Of a stretch of DNA of 64,000 nt, positions 1 through 9,498 are shown in pieces. The DNA is from Nocardia sp. NBC_01730. GTDB taxonomy: Bacteria > Actinomycetota > Actinomycetes > Mycobacteriales > Mycobacteriaceae. The notes below the pieces were generated by a model, which saw nothing but the letters and a program-made list of their open reading frames with translations, ran no database searches and was not told where the DNA came from. The position numbers and the translations under genes are program-made. Where the stretch lies: contig NZ_CP109162.1 in assembly GCF_035920445.1 (NCBI RefSeq), positions 4,278,001 through 4,342,000 of the forward strand. The letters are read 5' to 3'. Position 1 is the first letter of the stretch. Each line of letters opens with the position of its first letter.

Positions 1-2
1 GC

Positions 3-992
3 CTGGCCGAGCGCCCGCTGCTGTACGCCGCACCCACTTCGGCTGCACACGCACTAGTCCTGTGGGGACTGGACCCCGCCGCGGCGCCGCTATCCGGGGC
101 GACGGTCGCGGCCCTAGCCGGGTACGCCGCCGCCTGCGCTGCTGGGGCGTGCGCGCTGGCACGCTGGGCACTGGCCCGCGCCAGCACCCTGGAAACGCCC
201 GACCGCCGCACTCGGCGCCGACCGCACCCTACGAGGACAAAGCTGTGGCCCACGGCGTCGCCGCTGCGCACCCTCGCCCGCATCGATCTCATCGGCGCCG
301 CGCGCGACCCGATGACCTGGGCCCTGCTCGCCGGGCCTGCCCTCACCGCCCTGGGCCTGCGGTACGGTCTGCCGCTGTTGGATGACGCGCCGGTCATCAT
401 ACGAACCGGCTTGGACCTCGACCGGCTACACCCTGTGCTGCTCGCGGCGCTGGTCCTACTCCACCTGCCGCTCATGGTGGGTGGGATGGTGGCACTACGC
501 ACCGCCGAGGACCGCGAACAAGGCGCGGTTACGCTGCTCAGCACTTCCCCGCTGGGCATCGGCCGCTACCTCGCCTACCGGGCCGCCACCGCCGCCGCTC
601 TCACCGCGATCGGCCTGGCAGCAGCCCTACCGCTCAGCGGGCTCGCCGACGGTCCGGCCTGGCGGCTGACGGGCGCCGCACTTCTCGCCACCACACTTGC
701 CCCCGCGTTCGTGCTGATCGTCGCCGGAGCAGCCGCGAACCGCGTCCGCGCGCTCGCCCTCGCCAAAGTGGCAGGGGCGCTGTTCACCCTGGTACCAGTA
801 GCCGCCTGGACGCTCGGCCCCACATGGGCCTGGGCACTAGCGCCACTCCCGCCGCTATGGCCCGTCGCGGCCCTGCCCGGATACGCGATGGCCCCCGCCG
901 CGATCACCCTTCCAGCAGGCGCTCTGGCCGCGCTCGTACTCACTGCCGCGCTGTGGCGATGGGCCCGCAACGCAGTCGATGAATCCAGGTGA
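3..992 (+). CDS. ABC-2-type transporter permease, 3' part
   Basis: The open frame enters from the window edge and runs unbroken to the TGA at 990-992, so the N-terminus is missing. The 329 visible residues form about six to seven hydrophobic segments rich in Ala, Leu and Val, separated by short Arg-rich loops (one lies around residues 75-100). This is the pattern of the membrane subunit of an exporter. An internal ATG at 312 could be read as a start, but the same frame continues upstream with convincing protein-like sequence, so I treat it as internal. The exported substrate cannot be told. The gene converges on the operon that ends at 1235. ABC-2 permease is the best guess, but another polytopic protein is possible. 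Confidence 0.6.
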   Translation: MAERPLLYAAPTSAAHALVLWGLDPAAAPLSGATVAALAGYAAACAAGACALARWALARASTLETPDRRTRRRPHPTRTKLWPTASPLRTLARIDLIGAARDPMTWALLAGPALTALGLRYGLPLLDDAPVIIRTGLDLDRLHPVLLAALVLLHLPLMVGGMVALRTAEDREQGAVTLLSTSPLGIGRYLAYRAATAAALTAIGLAAALPLSGLADGPAWRLTGAALLATTLAPAFVLIVAGAAANRVRALALAKVAGALFTLVPVAAWTLGPTWAWALAPLPPLWPVAALPGYAMAPAAITLPAGALAALVLTAALWRWARNAVDESR

Positions 993-1234
993 AATTCGGC
1001 CGTGATCTTGGTGACGCCGACGCGGAGCCGAGTGGCTGGGGCGTTTGACTCGGTGCGGGAGTGAAACTCCCAGCTCATCGCTCTGCAGTGCCGGACACTT
1101 CTGGGTCGCGTTCGACAACCGCGATCGCACCGCATGGTGAACCGTCTTTCGCGGCTTGCTGAAGAAGCCGCCTTCTGGTCGTCGGCCATGGGAGTTTCTC
1201 GCGACTGACCTGAGCGGTTCGGTTGCGCCGAAGG

Positions 1235-1672
1235 TCATCTCGGGGCGGGGTGGGTTCGGCGGCGGTGTATTCGTAACAGACCGCTGCGTTGTATGAGGAT
1301 CAGGCCGACGACTCCCCAGACGACGGCGAGCGCCGCGACCAGTCCCCATGTGTAGGGGCGGTTGAGGACGCTGGGGTTACCGGTGACGGCGTGTTCACGT
1401 CCGATCACGGGGACAGCGATCAGTGATAGGGAAACGGTGCAAGCTGCGCCGCAGGCCAGCGGAGCCCATGAGGTGGCCGGCAGGAGCTTACGTGCGGTGA
1501 GCCCTGCTGCTGCGCATGCCGGTGCGAAGGCGACGTCGTGCAGCACGATTCCGCCGAGGGACCAGAGGGCGACCGACTCCAGATCGGCGATGTTCATCTT
1601 CAGCAACAGGCTGATGCCGTACCACGCCAGCCACAGGCCGGCTAGCAGAAGCAGTACTCGCAGGAACTTCAT
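1235..1672 (-). CDS. Small integral membrane protein
   Basis: The 145-residue protein has about four transmembrane segments: an N-terminal Leu-rich helix, helices near residues 35-55 and 65-90, and one near 115-135. It ends in a basic tail. Its ATG overlaps the stop of the upstream molybdopterin oxidoreductase (ATGA), which fixes the start and implies translational coupling. It is the last gene of a five-gene operon. I do not recognise a family. From its position it may be a partner or anchor for the oxidoreductase, which is inference only. Confidence 0.7.
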   Translation of the reverse strand: MKFLRVLLLLAGLWLAWYGISLLLKMNIADLESVALWSLGGIVLHDVAFAPACAAAGLTARKLLPATSWAPLACGAACTVSLSLIAVPVIGREHAVTGNPSVLNRPYTWGLVAALAVVWGVVGLILIQRSGLLRIHRRRTHPAPR

Positions 1673-2898
1673 GCCAGCACCTCGATGCTCGAAAGCCATT
1701 TGGTTTGCAGCACGCCGGGGCGGCTAGGGGCGATGAGCCGACAGGGATAGCCGTGGTCGATGTCGAGTTCTTCGCCGTTGAGCCGCAGCGCGATCAGGCT
1801 ATCGGAGTCGACGACATGCGAGGGTGGTAGCACCGATACCCGGTACAACCCGCTCTGCTCGAGTGAGGTGAATCGGACGCTGCCGCCGGGGTAGCCGCCG
1901 ACCACGGTGAGCAGGTCCAATAGCCGTACTCCGGTCCAGCGCGCGGACGCACTCCAGCCTTCGACACAGGCGATCGGGAGGGCGGCTTCGCTCTGCGGCA
2001 GCACGTGCAGGTCGGCGACGGTGAATGCGCGTTGTCGAGATCCGACGGTCACATGCAACCGGTATGCGGGGTCGGAGGCGAGCGCGGTGAGCCCGGCCTG
2101 GGCGGCGGTTCGGTTGACCGGAACACCTTGCGGCCCTTGGCCGGTCCGGGGCGCCAGCACCGACAGCCAGCGCAGGAACGGTATGGTTTGACCCGCCGTC
2201 GCCAGACATGCCACGGCCGCGGTGATTCCAGCGATCCCCAGCACAGCGCGGCGGGACATTCCAGCGTCCCGCTCTCGATCGGCTGGGACAATGTTGGGCG
2301 ACGGCCGCCGATCGGTGTCGGCCGGTTCGGTGACCGGTCTGCTCAGTGCGGCGCGCACTACGGGCAGTTTCACCGCGAGGTGGACCGCGACCGCGCCGAA
2401 TGAGATATACGCGATGGCGTAGTGGGTGGTCGTGAAAAAGAATTTCCACGGATACCACTGCGCGGTATTGAGCAGTCCGGTCGCCAGCTGGAACATCACC
2501 GCACCTACCAGCACCGCGATCGAGCCACGTTCCAGGGCACGGATCGGGCTGCCGATCAGTGGTTTGGCGAACAGCCGCGGATAGACCGACCACAGTTTGA
2601 CCAGCAGCAGCGGTATCGCGGTGACACCGGAGAGTACATGTGCGCCCTGGGTGACCCGGTACAACCACACCGGATGGGGCGGCCACCAGAACCAGCTCGG
2701 TGGGTGCTGGATCCAGTGGCTGAGCAGTCCGGTCAGGAAGCACACGGTGATCGCGGCCCCGAGCGCGATCCCGACCCGGGCTGCCACCGCCGGCGACCTG
2801 GCCGACGACACCTGCGCGGCAATGATTCTCGGAACAGCCAGTTGCGCGTCCGAATCGTTGTCGCCGGATCCCGCCATGGCGGTCGTCTTCTTCCTCAT
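1669..2898 (-). CDS. Membrane-anchored molybdopterin-dependent oxidoreductase
   Basis: The 409-residue protein has two parts. Residues 1-190 carry four to five membrane helices with paired histidines (LSHWIQHPP, QGAHVLSG, TTTHYAIAY, AVHLAVKL), resembling a small cytochrome b561-type anchor. After a further hydrophobic segment near 215-235 comes a sulfite-oxidase-type molybdopterin domain. Its motif IACVEGWSASARWTGV contains the cysteine that ligates molybdenum in this family, followed by the usual SLEQSGLYRV and LNGEELDIDHGYPCRL stretches. The domain probably faces outside and passes electrons through the membrane part. The substrate is unknown. The ATG overlaps the stop of the methyltransferase gene (ATGA). 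Confidence 0.85.
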   Translation of the reverse strand: MRKKTTAMAGSGDNDSDAQLAVPRIIAAQVSSARSPAVAARVGIALGAAITVCFLTGLLSHWIQHPPSWFWWPPHPVWLYRVTQGAHVLSGVTAIPLLLVKLWSVYPRLFAKPLIGSPIRALERGSIAVLVGAVMFQLATGLLNTAQWYPWKFFFTTTHYAIAYISFGAVAVHLAVKLPVVRAALSRPVTEPADTDRRPSPNIVPADRERDAGMSRRAVLGIAGITAAVACLATAGQTIPFLRWLSVLAPRTGQGPQGVPVNRTAAQAGLTALASDPAYRLHVTVGSRQRAFTVADLHVLPQSEAALPIACVEGWSASARWTGVRLLDLLTVVGGYPGGSVRFTSLEQSGLYRVSVLPPSHVVDSDSLIALRLNGEELDIDHGYPCRLIAPSRPGVLQTKWLSSIEVLA

Positions 2899-3524
2899 GA
2901 TCGCGCCAGCCAGGCGATGTAGTGGCCGGACACCTCGGCGGAGGTGAGCACGCGCAGTCCGGCCGCTGTGGCCATCCGATCGGCGTGGTCGATGCCCACC
3001 CTGGCCCAGGGAAACCAGTCACCGGCCCCGGCCCGGGTTTCCAGTCGTATTTGCTCTTCCACGAAACCAGTTCCAGGATAGTCGAATTCGACGATTGCCA
3101 CCCCACCTCGGGCGAGCAGGCGCCGGGTCTGGCCGAGCAGGCGCACGGGGTCGCCTGCGATGCCGATGTTGCCGTCAGCGAGGATCGCGTACTCCCAGCG
3201 GCCGACTGCGGGCAGACGGTCGAACACATCCCGTTGCAGCGCCGGTGCGCCGCGGAATCTGGTGACGGCCACCGCCATCGGCGAGATGTCGATCCCGAGC
3301 GCTGCCACACCTCGGTGCGTCAGTGCTGCGACCAGACGACCCGGCCCGCAGCCCAGGTCCACGGTCGGCCCGTCACAGCAGCAGACCAACGCGTGGTCCA
3401 CACGCGAGTCGGCGCCATGGAACCATTGCCGCACCGGTATCGGCACGCGGCTGCCGTCGGTGCGCCGCCACCAGCACTCCTCGCCGGCCAGCGCTTGGGC
3501 ATACAGATCCGAGTGGAAGGTCAT
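2895..3524 (-). CDS. Class I SAM-dependent methyltransferase
   Basis: This 209-residue protein shows the Rossmann SAM-binding motif TVDLGCGPGRLVAAL near residues 53-67, then ALGIDIS (acidic ribose-binding loop), and AILADGNIGIAGDP in the post-II region. I chose the ATG at 3524 because it overlaps the stop of the upstream gene as ATGA. Longer in-frame starts would run deep into that gene. It lies between a TIGR04282 protein and a molybdopterin oxidoreductase, an order I recall from other actinobacteria. The acceptor molecule is unknown and may be the glycan or lipid made by the neighbouring transferases. Confidence 0.8.
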   Translation of the reverse strand: MTFHSDLYAQALAGEECWWRRTDGSRVPIPVRQWFHGADSRVDHALVCCCDGPTVDLGCGPGRLVAALTHRGVAALGIDISPMAVAVTRFRGAPALQRDVFDRLPAVGRWEYAILADGNIGIAGDPVRLLGQTRRLLARGGVAIVEFDYPGTGFVEEQIRLETRAGAGDWFPWARVGIDHADRMATAAGLRVLTSAEVSGHYIAWLARS

Positions 3525-4321
3525 CGGATGGCCCACCGATCCGATCTCGACGGCATCGGGTCCTGGTCGAGCGGCTCGGACACCACAGCCATGCCGGGGT
3601 CCGGTCGCATCCCCGCGATGTCGTCGCCCCGCCGAGGCTCGGAACCCGCCCGTACCCGGATGGGATGCAGGCGTTCGAGGGCGCGGGGGAACCATCCCTG
3701 GTACTGCGCGGCAACAGTGAGTGCGTCGGTCACGGTGTCGACATCGCGCAACATCGGCAGCCAGTGGACGCAGCACCCACAGCGTGCCATGGCCCGGTGT
3801 GTCAGCTCGCCGGTCGCGCTGGTGGACATCGGCACCTGCGTGAGCGCTCGGGCCGGGCGCGGATCGGTCAGTCCCAGCGCCCACCAGCCGCCATCGGCGG
3901 CGGGACCGAGTACGGTGTCGCCGCAGGCCAGCAGTCGTTCGGCGCACGTGGCCAGTAGCGCGGAATCGGCCTGTGGCGTGTCCATACCGATCTGCAACAC
4001 GGGTAGCCCGGCCCGGGCGGCGTCGGCGTGCGCGTTGGCCAGGCGTTGCCCGAAGGTCGCACCCCGCTGGGGAACGAGTTCGAAATCGGCCAGCGCAGCA
4101 GACAGTTCGTCGGCGTGTTCGGCGTGCGCGAGCTCGCCCGTCCAGGCCACGATCCGATGCCGGATGCCGCTGTGCCGCACGGCGGTCAGCGTGTCCAGCA
4201 GCGCAGCGGCGGCCAGCTGGGCCGCCTCGCGGGGGGAAAATGGCGGGGACAGACGAGTTTTCGCGAAACCGGCGATGGGCGCCTTGGCGATCACGAGGGC
4301 GGTGGCATCGACGATGTTCAT
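3521..4321 (-). CDS. TIGR04282/DUF2064 nucleotidyl- or glycosyl-transferase-like protein
   Basis: The 266-residue protein has the DUF2064 signature: the N-terminal ALVIAKAPIAGFAKTRL (family pattern AKxPxxGxxKTRL), the central VLQIGMDTPQ, and VLGPAADGGWWALGL. The family shares the GT-A fold of nucleotide-sugar transferases. Database names mention arsenosugar biosynthesis for some members, but nothing here supports arsenic chemistry. The ATG at 4321 overlaps the stop of the upstream GT2 gene, and the stop overlaps the methyltransferase start, so it is in the middle of a coupled operon. The last 50 residues are acidic and Pro/Arg-rich and probably disordered. Confidence 0.8.
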   Translation of the reverse strand: MNIVDATALVIAKAPIAGFAKTRLSPPFSPREAAQLAAAALLDTLTAVRHSGIRHRIVAWTGELAHAEHADELSAALADFELVPQRGATFGQRLANAHADAARAGLPVLQIGMDTPQADSALLATCAERLLACGDTVLGPAADGGWWALGLTDPRPARALTQVPMSTSATGELTHRAMARCGCCVHWLPMLRDVDTVTDALTVAAQYQGWFPRALERLHPIRVRAGSEPRRGDDIAGMRPDPGMAVVSEPLDQDPMPSRSDRWAIR

Positions 4322-4983
4322 CGCACGCTCCAGAAGTCGCGGACCGCCCGCACGGTGCCGCGCAGCGAGCCGGACACCTTGGACACTCCGTGGGTTCTTG
4401 GTCGATAGCTGATATCGCACTCGACGATCCGCCATCCGGCGCGGGCCGCGCCGATCAACAGTTGCAGCGGATATCCCGACCTCGGGTGCAGCGGGCCCAG
4501 CGCCAGTAGCTGCGCGCGGCGCGTGACCCGCATAGCGGCGATATCGTGCACCAGTAGCCCGTGCCGGCGTCGCAACAGCGCGGCGATCACCAGATTTCCC
4601 AGCCGGGCATGCCAGGGCCAGGCGCTTGTCGCGACCGGGCGACGTCGCCCGACCACCATGTCCACGCCGGGCGCGAGTTCGCCCACGAGCACTGGCAACT
4701 CGCCCGCATCCATGGACCCGTCGCCGTCGAGCACGGCGACCACCTCGGTGTCCGCGGAACCGATCCCGGCCTGCACCGCCGAGCCGTACCCGGGGACCGG
4801 CTCGGTGACGACGGTGGCGCCCGCCGCCCGGGCGACCGCGGCGGTGTGGTCGGTTGATGCGTTGTCCACGACGATCACCCGGTAACCGGTCGGCACTGCG
4901 GCGAGCACGCCCGGCAACGCTCCGGCTTCGTTGTGACACGGGATCACCACGGTGATGTCGCATGCGTTGTGTGTTTCGGTCAC
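4318..4983 (-). CDS. Family 2 glycosyltransferase
   Basis: The 221-residue GT-A protein is of the dolichol-phosphate-mannose-synthase-like GT2 type. It has ITVVIPCHNEAGALPGVL at the N-terminus, VIVVDNASTDHT, and the DGDGSMD metal-binding motif. No C-terminal membrane helices are present, so it is the short soluble form. I prefer the GTG at 4983, just before the conserved domain. A TTG start at 5037 would add 18 unconserved residues. It is the first gene of the operon running down to 1235, and is divergent from the membrane protein gene at 5100. Confidence 0.8.
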   Translation of the reverse strand: MTETHNACDITVVIPCHNEAGALPGVLAAVPTGYRVIVVDNASTDHTAAVARAAGATVVTEPVPGYGSAVQAGIGSADTEVVAVLDGDGSMDAGELPVLVGELAPGVDMVVGRRRPVATSAWPWHARLGNLVIAALLRRRHGLLVHDIAAMRVTRRAQLLALGPLHPRSGYPLQLLIGAARAGWRIVECDISYRPRTHGVSKVSGSLRGTVRAVRDFWSVR

Positions 4984-5049
4984 GGATCCGACCGTAAGCC
5001 TGCAGCGTGGAAACCTGCCCCAGCGAACCGGTGACAAAAGTATGACGAG

Positions 5050-5089
5050 ACCTGGGTCGTCGGCTGTTCAAGCAGTCCCAGACCCAGGT
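5050..5089. promoter_or_regulatory. Inverted repeat between divergent genes
   Basis: ACCTGGGTC at 5050-5058 and its exact complement GACCCAGGT at 5081-5089 are separated by 22 bases. They lie in the 116-bp space between the GT2 start (4983) and the membrane protein start (5100). The location suits an operator shared by the two divergent transcripts. The nearby OmpR-type regulator is an obvious candidate, though OmpR proteins usually bind direct repeats. Function is inferred. Confidence 0.35.
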
Positions 5090-5099
5090 CCGACCTAGG

Positions 5100-6524
5100 G
5101 TGAGCGATGTGCAACAGATAACGGTCGTGCGGGCCCGCACGCGGTCGCGGGCCCGCACCGAGGCGGCAGTCGCAGCCGCGGCTGCCGCGCTGGTCACCAT
5201 CGCATTCGCGGTGCCGCAAATACTCAGCGAAGAGTGGAGGCAGCATTTATACGCGGCCGCCGCACCGATCTTCGGCATCTGGGACCCGCACCTCGGTTGG
5301 GGCACCGGCCCGGCGATGGCGATCGCCGCAGCGGTGGTCCTGATCGGCCCGGATCTGGCCACACGGTTGCCGTGGCGGCAGCTTCTGGCGGGGTCCTGGC
5401 TGGCCGCGGTGGCGTGGACGTTCGCGCTGTCGATGATCGACGGCTGGCAGGTCGGTTTCGCCGGCCGGCTCACCCGGCAACACGAATACCTCTACGAGGT
5501 GCCCGGCGTGCATGACATTCCCGCCATGCTGCGTGGATTTTCCGACCGGATCCTGGATTTCCAACCGGACTCGTGGACTACCCACGTGTCCGGGCATCCC
5601 CCCGGTGCGCTACTGGTGTTCGTGTTGCTGGACCGGGTTGGGCTGGGCGGCGGCGCGTGGGCGGGCTGGCTGTGTGTACTGGTGGGTTGTAGTGCAGCGA
5701 CCGCGGTCCCGGTGGCGCTGAAGGCCCTCGGTGCGCCCGAACATGCCCGCGCCGCAACGCCTTTCCTGGTGCTGGCGCCTGCGGCGGTCTGGGTCGCGGT
5801 GTCGGCCGACGCATTCTTCACCGGTGTCGCCGCGTGGGGAGTCGCCTTGCTGGCGATGGCGACCCGCTTGCGTCCGGGATGGCCGGTAATCGCAGGTGCG
5901 GCGGGATTGCTGCTCGGCTTCGGGCTCTATCTCAACTACGGGTTGGTGCTGATGGCGATTCCCGCCGGCGCGGTACTTGTGGCCCGTGGATTCCGGCCGG
6001 CGGTGCCTGCGCTCCTCGGCGTGGCACTGGTGGTCGCTGCTTTCAGCGTGGCGGGATTCTGGTGGCCCGACGGCTACCACCTGGTGGTGCAACGGTATTA
6101 CCAGGGCATCGCCGCCGAGCGACCATATTCCTACTGGGTGTGGGGCAATCTGGCCGCGACCGTGTGCGCTGTCGGGCTGGCCACTGCCGCGGCGACGCCC
6201 GCAGCACTACGGGGACTGGCTATACCTGACCTCACGGCCCCTCTTGCCGGGACACCGATGACAACGCAGCTCCGGGAGCGCCTAGACAGCTGGCGGGCGG
6301 CGGTCGACCCGGTAGCACTGCTGGCGGCCGCGGCCGCGGTCGCCATCCTCGCCGCCGATCTGAGCGGATTGAGCAAAGCCGAGACCGAACGAATCTGGCT
6401 GCCGTTCGATATGTGGCTGCTCGGTGCAACCGCCTTACTGCCGCAACCCGCTGTTCGTAGTTGGCTGGCCGTGCAGGCGCTGGCCGCTCTCCTGATCAAT
6501 AGTCTCCTTATGACGAACTGGTGA
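5100..6524 (+). CDS. Polytopic membrane protein, GT-C glycosyltransferase-like
   Basis: This 474-residue protein has about eleven to twelve hydrophobic segments. The motif STAETERIWLPF-like stretch near residue 420 (SKAETERIWLPFDMWL) and the loop WPDGYHLVVQRYYQG followed by RPYSYWVWGN resemble lipid-linked-sugar-dependent mannosyltransferases of actinobacteria. The acidic loop expected in GT-C enzymes is not obvious to me, so an actual transferase role is uncertain. It starts with GTG at 5100 and is followed after only four bases by the response-regulator gene, so it probably shares a transcript with the two-component system. Confidence 0.6.
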   Translation: MSDVQQITVVRARTRSRARTEAAVAAAAAALVTIAFAVPQILSEEWRQHLYAAAAPIFGIWDPHLGWGTGPAMAIAAAVVLIGPDLATRLPWRQLLAGSWLAAVAWTFALSMIDGWQVGFAGRLTRQHEYLYEVPGVHDIPAMLRGFSDRILDFQPDSWTTHVSGHPPGALLVFVLLDRVGLGGGAWAGWLCVLVGCSAATAVPVALKALGAPEHARAATPFLVLAPAAVWVAVSADAFFTGVAAWGVALLAMATRLRPGWPVIAGAAGLLLGFGLYLNYGLVLMAIPAGAVLVARGFRPAVPALLGVALVVAAFSVAGFWWPDGYHLVVQRYYQGIAAERPYSYWVWGNLAATVCAVGLATAAATPAALRGLAIPDLTAPLAGTPMTTQLRERLDSWRAAVDPVALLAAAAAVAILAADLSGLSKAETERIWLPFDMWLLGATALLPQPAVRSWLAVQALAALLINSLLMTNW

Positions 6525-6528
6525 CCCT

Positions 6529-7221
6529 ATGCGGATTCTGGTAGCCGACGACGACCCCGTCGTGCGTGAGGTGGTGCGGCGCTATCTCGAACGCGACGGC
6601 CTCACCGTGGTCGAGACGGCCGACGGCAGCAGCACCTCGGAAGTATTGGCGCGCAACGATATCGACCTGGCAATCCTGGATGTGATGATGCCGCCGCCGG
6701 ATGGTATCGACTTGTGTCGCGCGGTCCGGGCCGGACGGCATCCCGAGACTCCGATCATCCTGCTCACCGCCCTCGGCGACGAGGAGGATCGAGTGCTGGG
6801 CCTACAGTCCGGGGCCGACGACTACATCGTGAAACCATTCAGCCCCCGCGAACTCGCCCTACGGGTAGCGTCGGTGCTGCGGCGGGCCCACCGGCCCGCC
6901 GCCATCGAGCAGATACTGTGCAGCGGGACGATCGAACTGCGGCCAGGCTCCCAGACTGTGTTGATCGACGGGCAGCGGGTCGAGTTGACCGCCCGCGAAT
7001 TCGACCTACTGGCCTTCCTGCTCGCCCATCCACAGCAGGTGTTCGACCGCGGCGAGCTGCTGAAGCGGGTGTGGGGCTGGACCTTCGGCGACCAATCCAC
7101 TGTCACCGTCCACATCAAACGCCTGCGCGCGAAACTCGGTGCCGCACACCGGATCGAAACCGTCTGGGGCCGCGGCTACGCCTGGGGCCGTCCCGGCAGG
7201 GAGGCCGACAATGCCGAATGA
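6529..7221 (+). CDS. OmpR-family response regulator
   Basis: The 230-residue protein has a receiver domain (residues 1-115) with the acidic triplet VADDDP, the phospho-acceptor Asp51 in LAILDVMMP, the LLTAL switch threonine and the conserved lysine in [10 protein letters not shown] winged-helix domain follows (130-220), with [15 protein letters not shown] and [12 protein letters not shown] as the recognition helix. The stop at 7219-7221 overlaps the start of the histidine kinase gene, so the pair is co-translated. Adjacent genes suggest control of the glycosyltransferase/oxidoreductase cluster. Confidence 0.95.
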   Translation: MRILVADDDPVVREVVRRYLERDGLTVVETADGSSTSEVLARNDIDLAILDVMMPPPDGIDLCRAVRAGRHPETPIILLTALGDEEDRVLGLQSGADDYIVKPFSPRELALRVASVLRRAHRPAAIEQILCSGTIELRPGSQTVLIDGQRVELTAREFDLLAFLLAHPQQVFDRGELLKRVWGWTFGDQSTVTVHIKRLRAKLGAAHRIETVWGRGYAWGRPGREADNAE

Positions 7222-8245
7222 CATCTTCGCTCTGATCGGATACGCGCTGGCCGGGTCGGTGCCGGTCATGATGCTGGGCGCTCTGGCGATGCGTCTGACC
7301 CACAATCGCAGCCTCACCACGAGCATGGTGGTGCTGGTCCTGATTCCGACGCTGGCGACCCTGGCCGGGGTGATCGCGGTGAGCGGGATGATGTTCACCG
7401 ACGAACTGCGCCGCATCGGTGTCGTACTTGCTGTCGTCACCGCAGTGGCTGTCCCCACAGCGATCGCCCTGGGCCGCGCCCAAGCCCGCAAGACGGTGTG
7501 GGAAAGACAGATGCTCGAGCAGGAACGAGCAGCCGAACGCTCCCGCCGCGAACTGGTGGCATGGGTCAGCCACGACCTGCGCACCCCCCTGGCAGGCATC
7601 CGCGCTATGGGCGAGGCGCTCGTGGACGGCGTGATCGCGCAGCCAGAAACGATCGAACGCTACGCGCACCAAATCGTCCGCGAGACCCACCGACTGTCGG
7701 CCATGGTCGACGACCTGTTCGAAATGTCGAAGATCAACTCCGGTGCCCTGCGACTCAGCTTCGAACCAGTCGACCTACGCGAACTGATCGATGAAGTAAC
7801 CGCCGCCAACCAGCCGACCGCCGACCACGCACAGGTAACCCTGCACGCACGACAGCCACAGACGCCGATCCTGGTAGCCGGAAGCGACCGCGCCCTGACC
7901 CGAGTACTGACCAACCTCGTCGCCAACGCCATCGAACACACGCCCCCCGGCGGTCGGATCGACCTGTCCGCGGGCACCGCCGACCAGCATGCATGGACCT
8001 ATGTCGACGACACCGGACCAGGCATCGACCCGGTCGACCTGCCCCGCATCTTCGAGGTCGCCTACCGCGGCACCGCCGCCCGCTCCCCGGCCGCCACCGA
8101 CACCGGCACCAACAGCGGCATGGGGCTCGCGATCGCTGCCGGGCTGGTGCAGGCCCACCACGGTGACATCACCGCCCACAACCGGGAAGTGGGCTGCCGC
8201 TTCGAAATCCGGCTTCCGCTCCTGGACCCGCAAGACGACGAATAG
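7211..8245 (+). CDS. Sensor histidine kinase
   Basis: Three hydrophobic segments occupy residues 1-85, with very little extracytoplasmic loop, so it probably senses something in or near the membrane. The dimerisation domain contains [12 protein letters not shown] with the phosphorylatable histidine. The catalytic domain shows the N box (NLVANAIEH), the G1 box ([13 protein letters not shown]) and the G2 box ([10 protein letters not shown]). The ATG at 7211 lies inside the end of the response-regulator gene. Upstream in-frame starts would overlap that gene much further. It converges on the epimerase gene ending at 8405. Confidence 0.95.
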   Translation: MPNDIFALIGYALAGSVPVMMLGALAMRLTHNRSLTTSMVVLVLIPTLATLAGVIAVSGMMFTDELRRIGVVLAVVTAVAVPTAIALGRAQARKTVWERQMLEQERAAERSRRELVAWVSHDLRTPLAGIRAMGEALVDGVIAQPETIERYAHQIVRETHRLSAMVDDLFEMSKINSGALRLSFEPVDLRELIDEVTAANQPTADHAQVTLHARQPQTPILVAGSDRALTRVLTNLVANAIEHTPPGGRIDLSAGTADQHAWTYVDDTGPGIDPVDLPRIFEVAYRGTAARSPAATDTGTNSGMGLAIAAGLVQAHHGDITAHNREVGCRFEIRLPLLDPQDDE

Positions 8246-8404
8246 ATCGTCCATCCCACGGTGCGACATCCCACGTCACGCCCGTGTACTACAGACCTTG
8301 CCCGACTAGAGCGCGCACCCGCATCAGACGAGATCACACACCCAAAGGCCCGATCCGCCGGCATGCACCCGCCGTGGTAGGCGGCTCGAGGTGTGCGCCG
8401 GCTC

Positions 8405-9466
8405 TTACCGCCACTGGGGCGCACCGGCACCGGCTACCGCTCGCAACGGCGCGGTCGCGAATTCGGCGAGTCCTGCGTCAGGCGCGATGGCCGCGCGGAA
8501 ACCAAGGACACGTTGGGCTCGATCGGGACTGGCGACGATGTGGCGAACGTCGCCCGGTCGATATTCCCCGGTGACGACTGGCTGCTTGCCGCCGTGCGCC
8601 TGGGCCAGCAGCTCGGCGACCGCCCCGACGCTGATCGGGGTGCCAGAGGCGATGTTCAACGGCACGAAACCGGGCACGGCGGCGTGCACCGCAGCCACAT
8701 TTGCCACAGCCACATCGCGGACGTGCACGAAATCGCGCATCTGACAGCCGTCTTCGAACACCCGCGGCGCCTCGCCCACCGCCAGCACCGATCGGAAGAT
8801 CGCAGCCACCCCAGAATACGGTGTGTCCCTGGGCATGTATTCGCCATAAACGTTGTGATAACGCAGCGCGGCAACCGACCCGCCGGTCACGGTGGCCCAG
8901 GCCGAAGCGTAATGCTCCTGCGCCACCTTGCCGGCCGCGTACAGACTGCGCGGCAACAGCGGGCTGTCCTCACCGACCGGCATCCAGTCCAGCAGCGCAC
9001 CGGTCGCCGCATCGCGATAATCGAACACACCCGCCTCCAGATCCTCGCGCCGACGCGGTGGCGGAACGATCGGGCCGGAATCAGCTGTGCGATAACGACC
9101 TTCGCCGTATACCACCATCGACGACGCCAACACCAACCGCCGCACCCCGACCTCGGCCATCACCGCCAGCAGTACCGCGGTACCGAGGTCGTTGTGGCTG
9201 GCATACGCGGGAGCGTCGACGGCGCTGACCCCCGCCCCCACCACGGCAGCCTGATGACACACCACCTCAACCCCGCGTAGCAGCCCGGCCAGCGCATCGG
9301 GATCGCGCACGTCGACCTGGTGTACGCCGTCAGGAACCGTGGCCCGCGCGCCGTGCGCGGCGGCCAGCATCGCATCAATAGCCACCACCTCGTCGCCCGC
9401 CTCGACCAATGCCTGCCGCACATGAGAACCGATGAACCCGGCCGCGCCGGTGAGCAGTACCCGCAC
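8405..9466 (-). CDS. NAD-dependent nucleotide-sugar epimerase/dehydratase
   Basis: This 353-residue extended short-chain dehydrogenase begins VLLTGAAGFIGSHV, the GxxGxxG NAD-binding motif. The catalytic region has ASSMVVYGEG (Ser) and SLYAAGKVAQE (Tyr-x3-Lys). The substrate-binding part includes RYHNVYGEYMPRDTPYSG. The family interconverts UDP- or GDP-sugars, and the particular sugar cannot be told. It starts with GTG at 9466 behind a G-rich ribosome-binding site. Being next to two glycosyltransferase-like genes and a two-component system, it may supply the sugar donor. Confidence 0.88.
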   Translation of the reverse strand: MRVLLTGAAGFIGSHVRQALVEAGDEVVAIDAMLAAAHGARATVPDGVHQVDVRDPDALAGLLRGVEVVCHQAAVVGAGVSAVDAPAYASHNDLGTAVLLAVMAEVGVRRLVLASSMVVYGEGRYRTADSGPIVPPPRRREDLEAGVFDYRDAATGALLDWMPVGEDSPLLPRSLYAAGKVAQEHYASAWATVTGGSVAALRYHNVYGEYMPRDTPYSGVAAIFRSVLAVGEAPRVFEDGCQMRDFVHVRDVAVANVAAVHAAVPGFVPLNIASGTPISVGAVAELLAQAHGGKQPVVTGEYRPGDVRHIVASPDRAQRVLGFRAAIAPDAGLAEFATAPLRAVAGAGAPQWR

Positions 9467-9498
9467 AGCGTCAGCCCCCCGTCGAAAAAGGAGAAGTC

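Noticed and set aside
3521..4321. Arsenosugar-biosynthesis role for the TIGR04282 protein
   Set aside because: The family name comes from a different context. The neighbours are glycosyltransferase and molybdoenzyme genes with no arsenic genes; arsC is 45 kb away.
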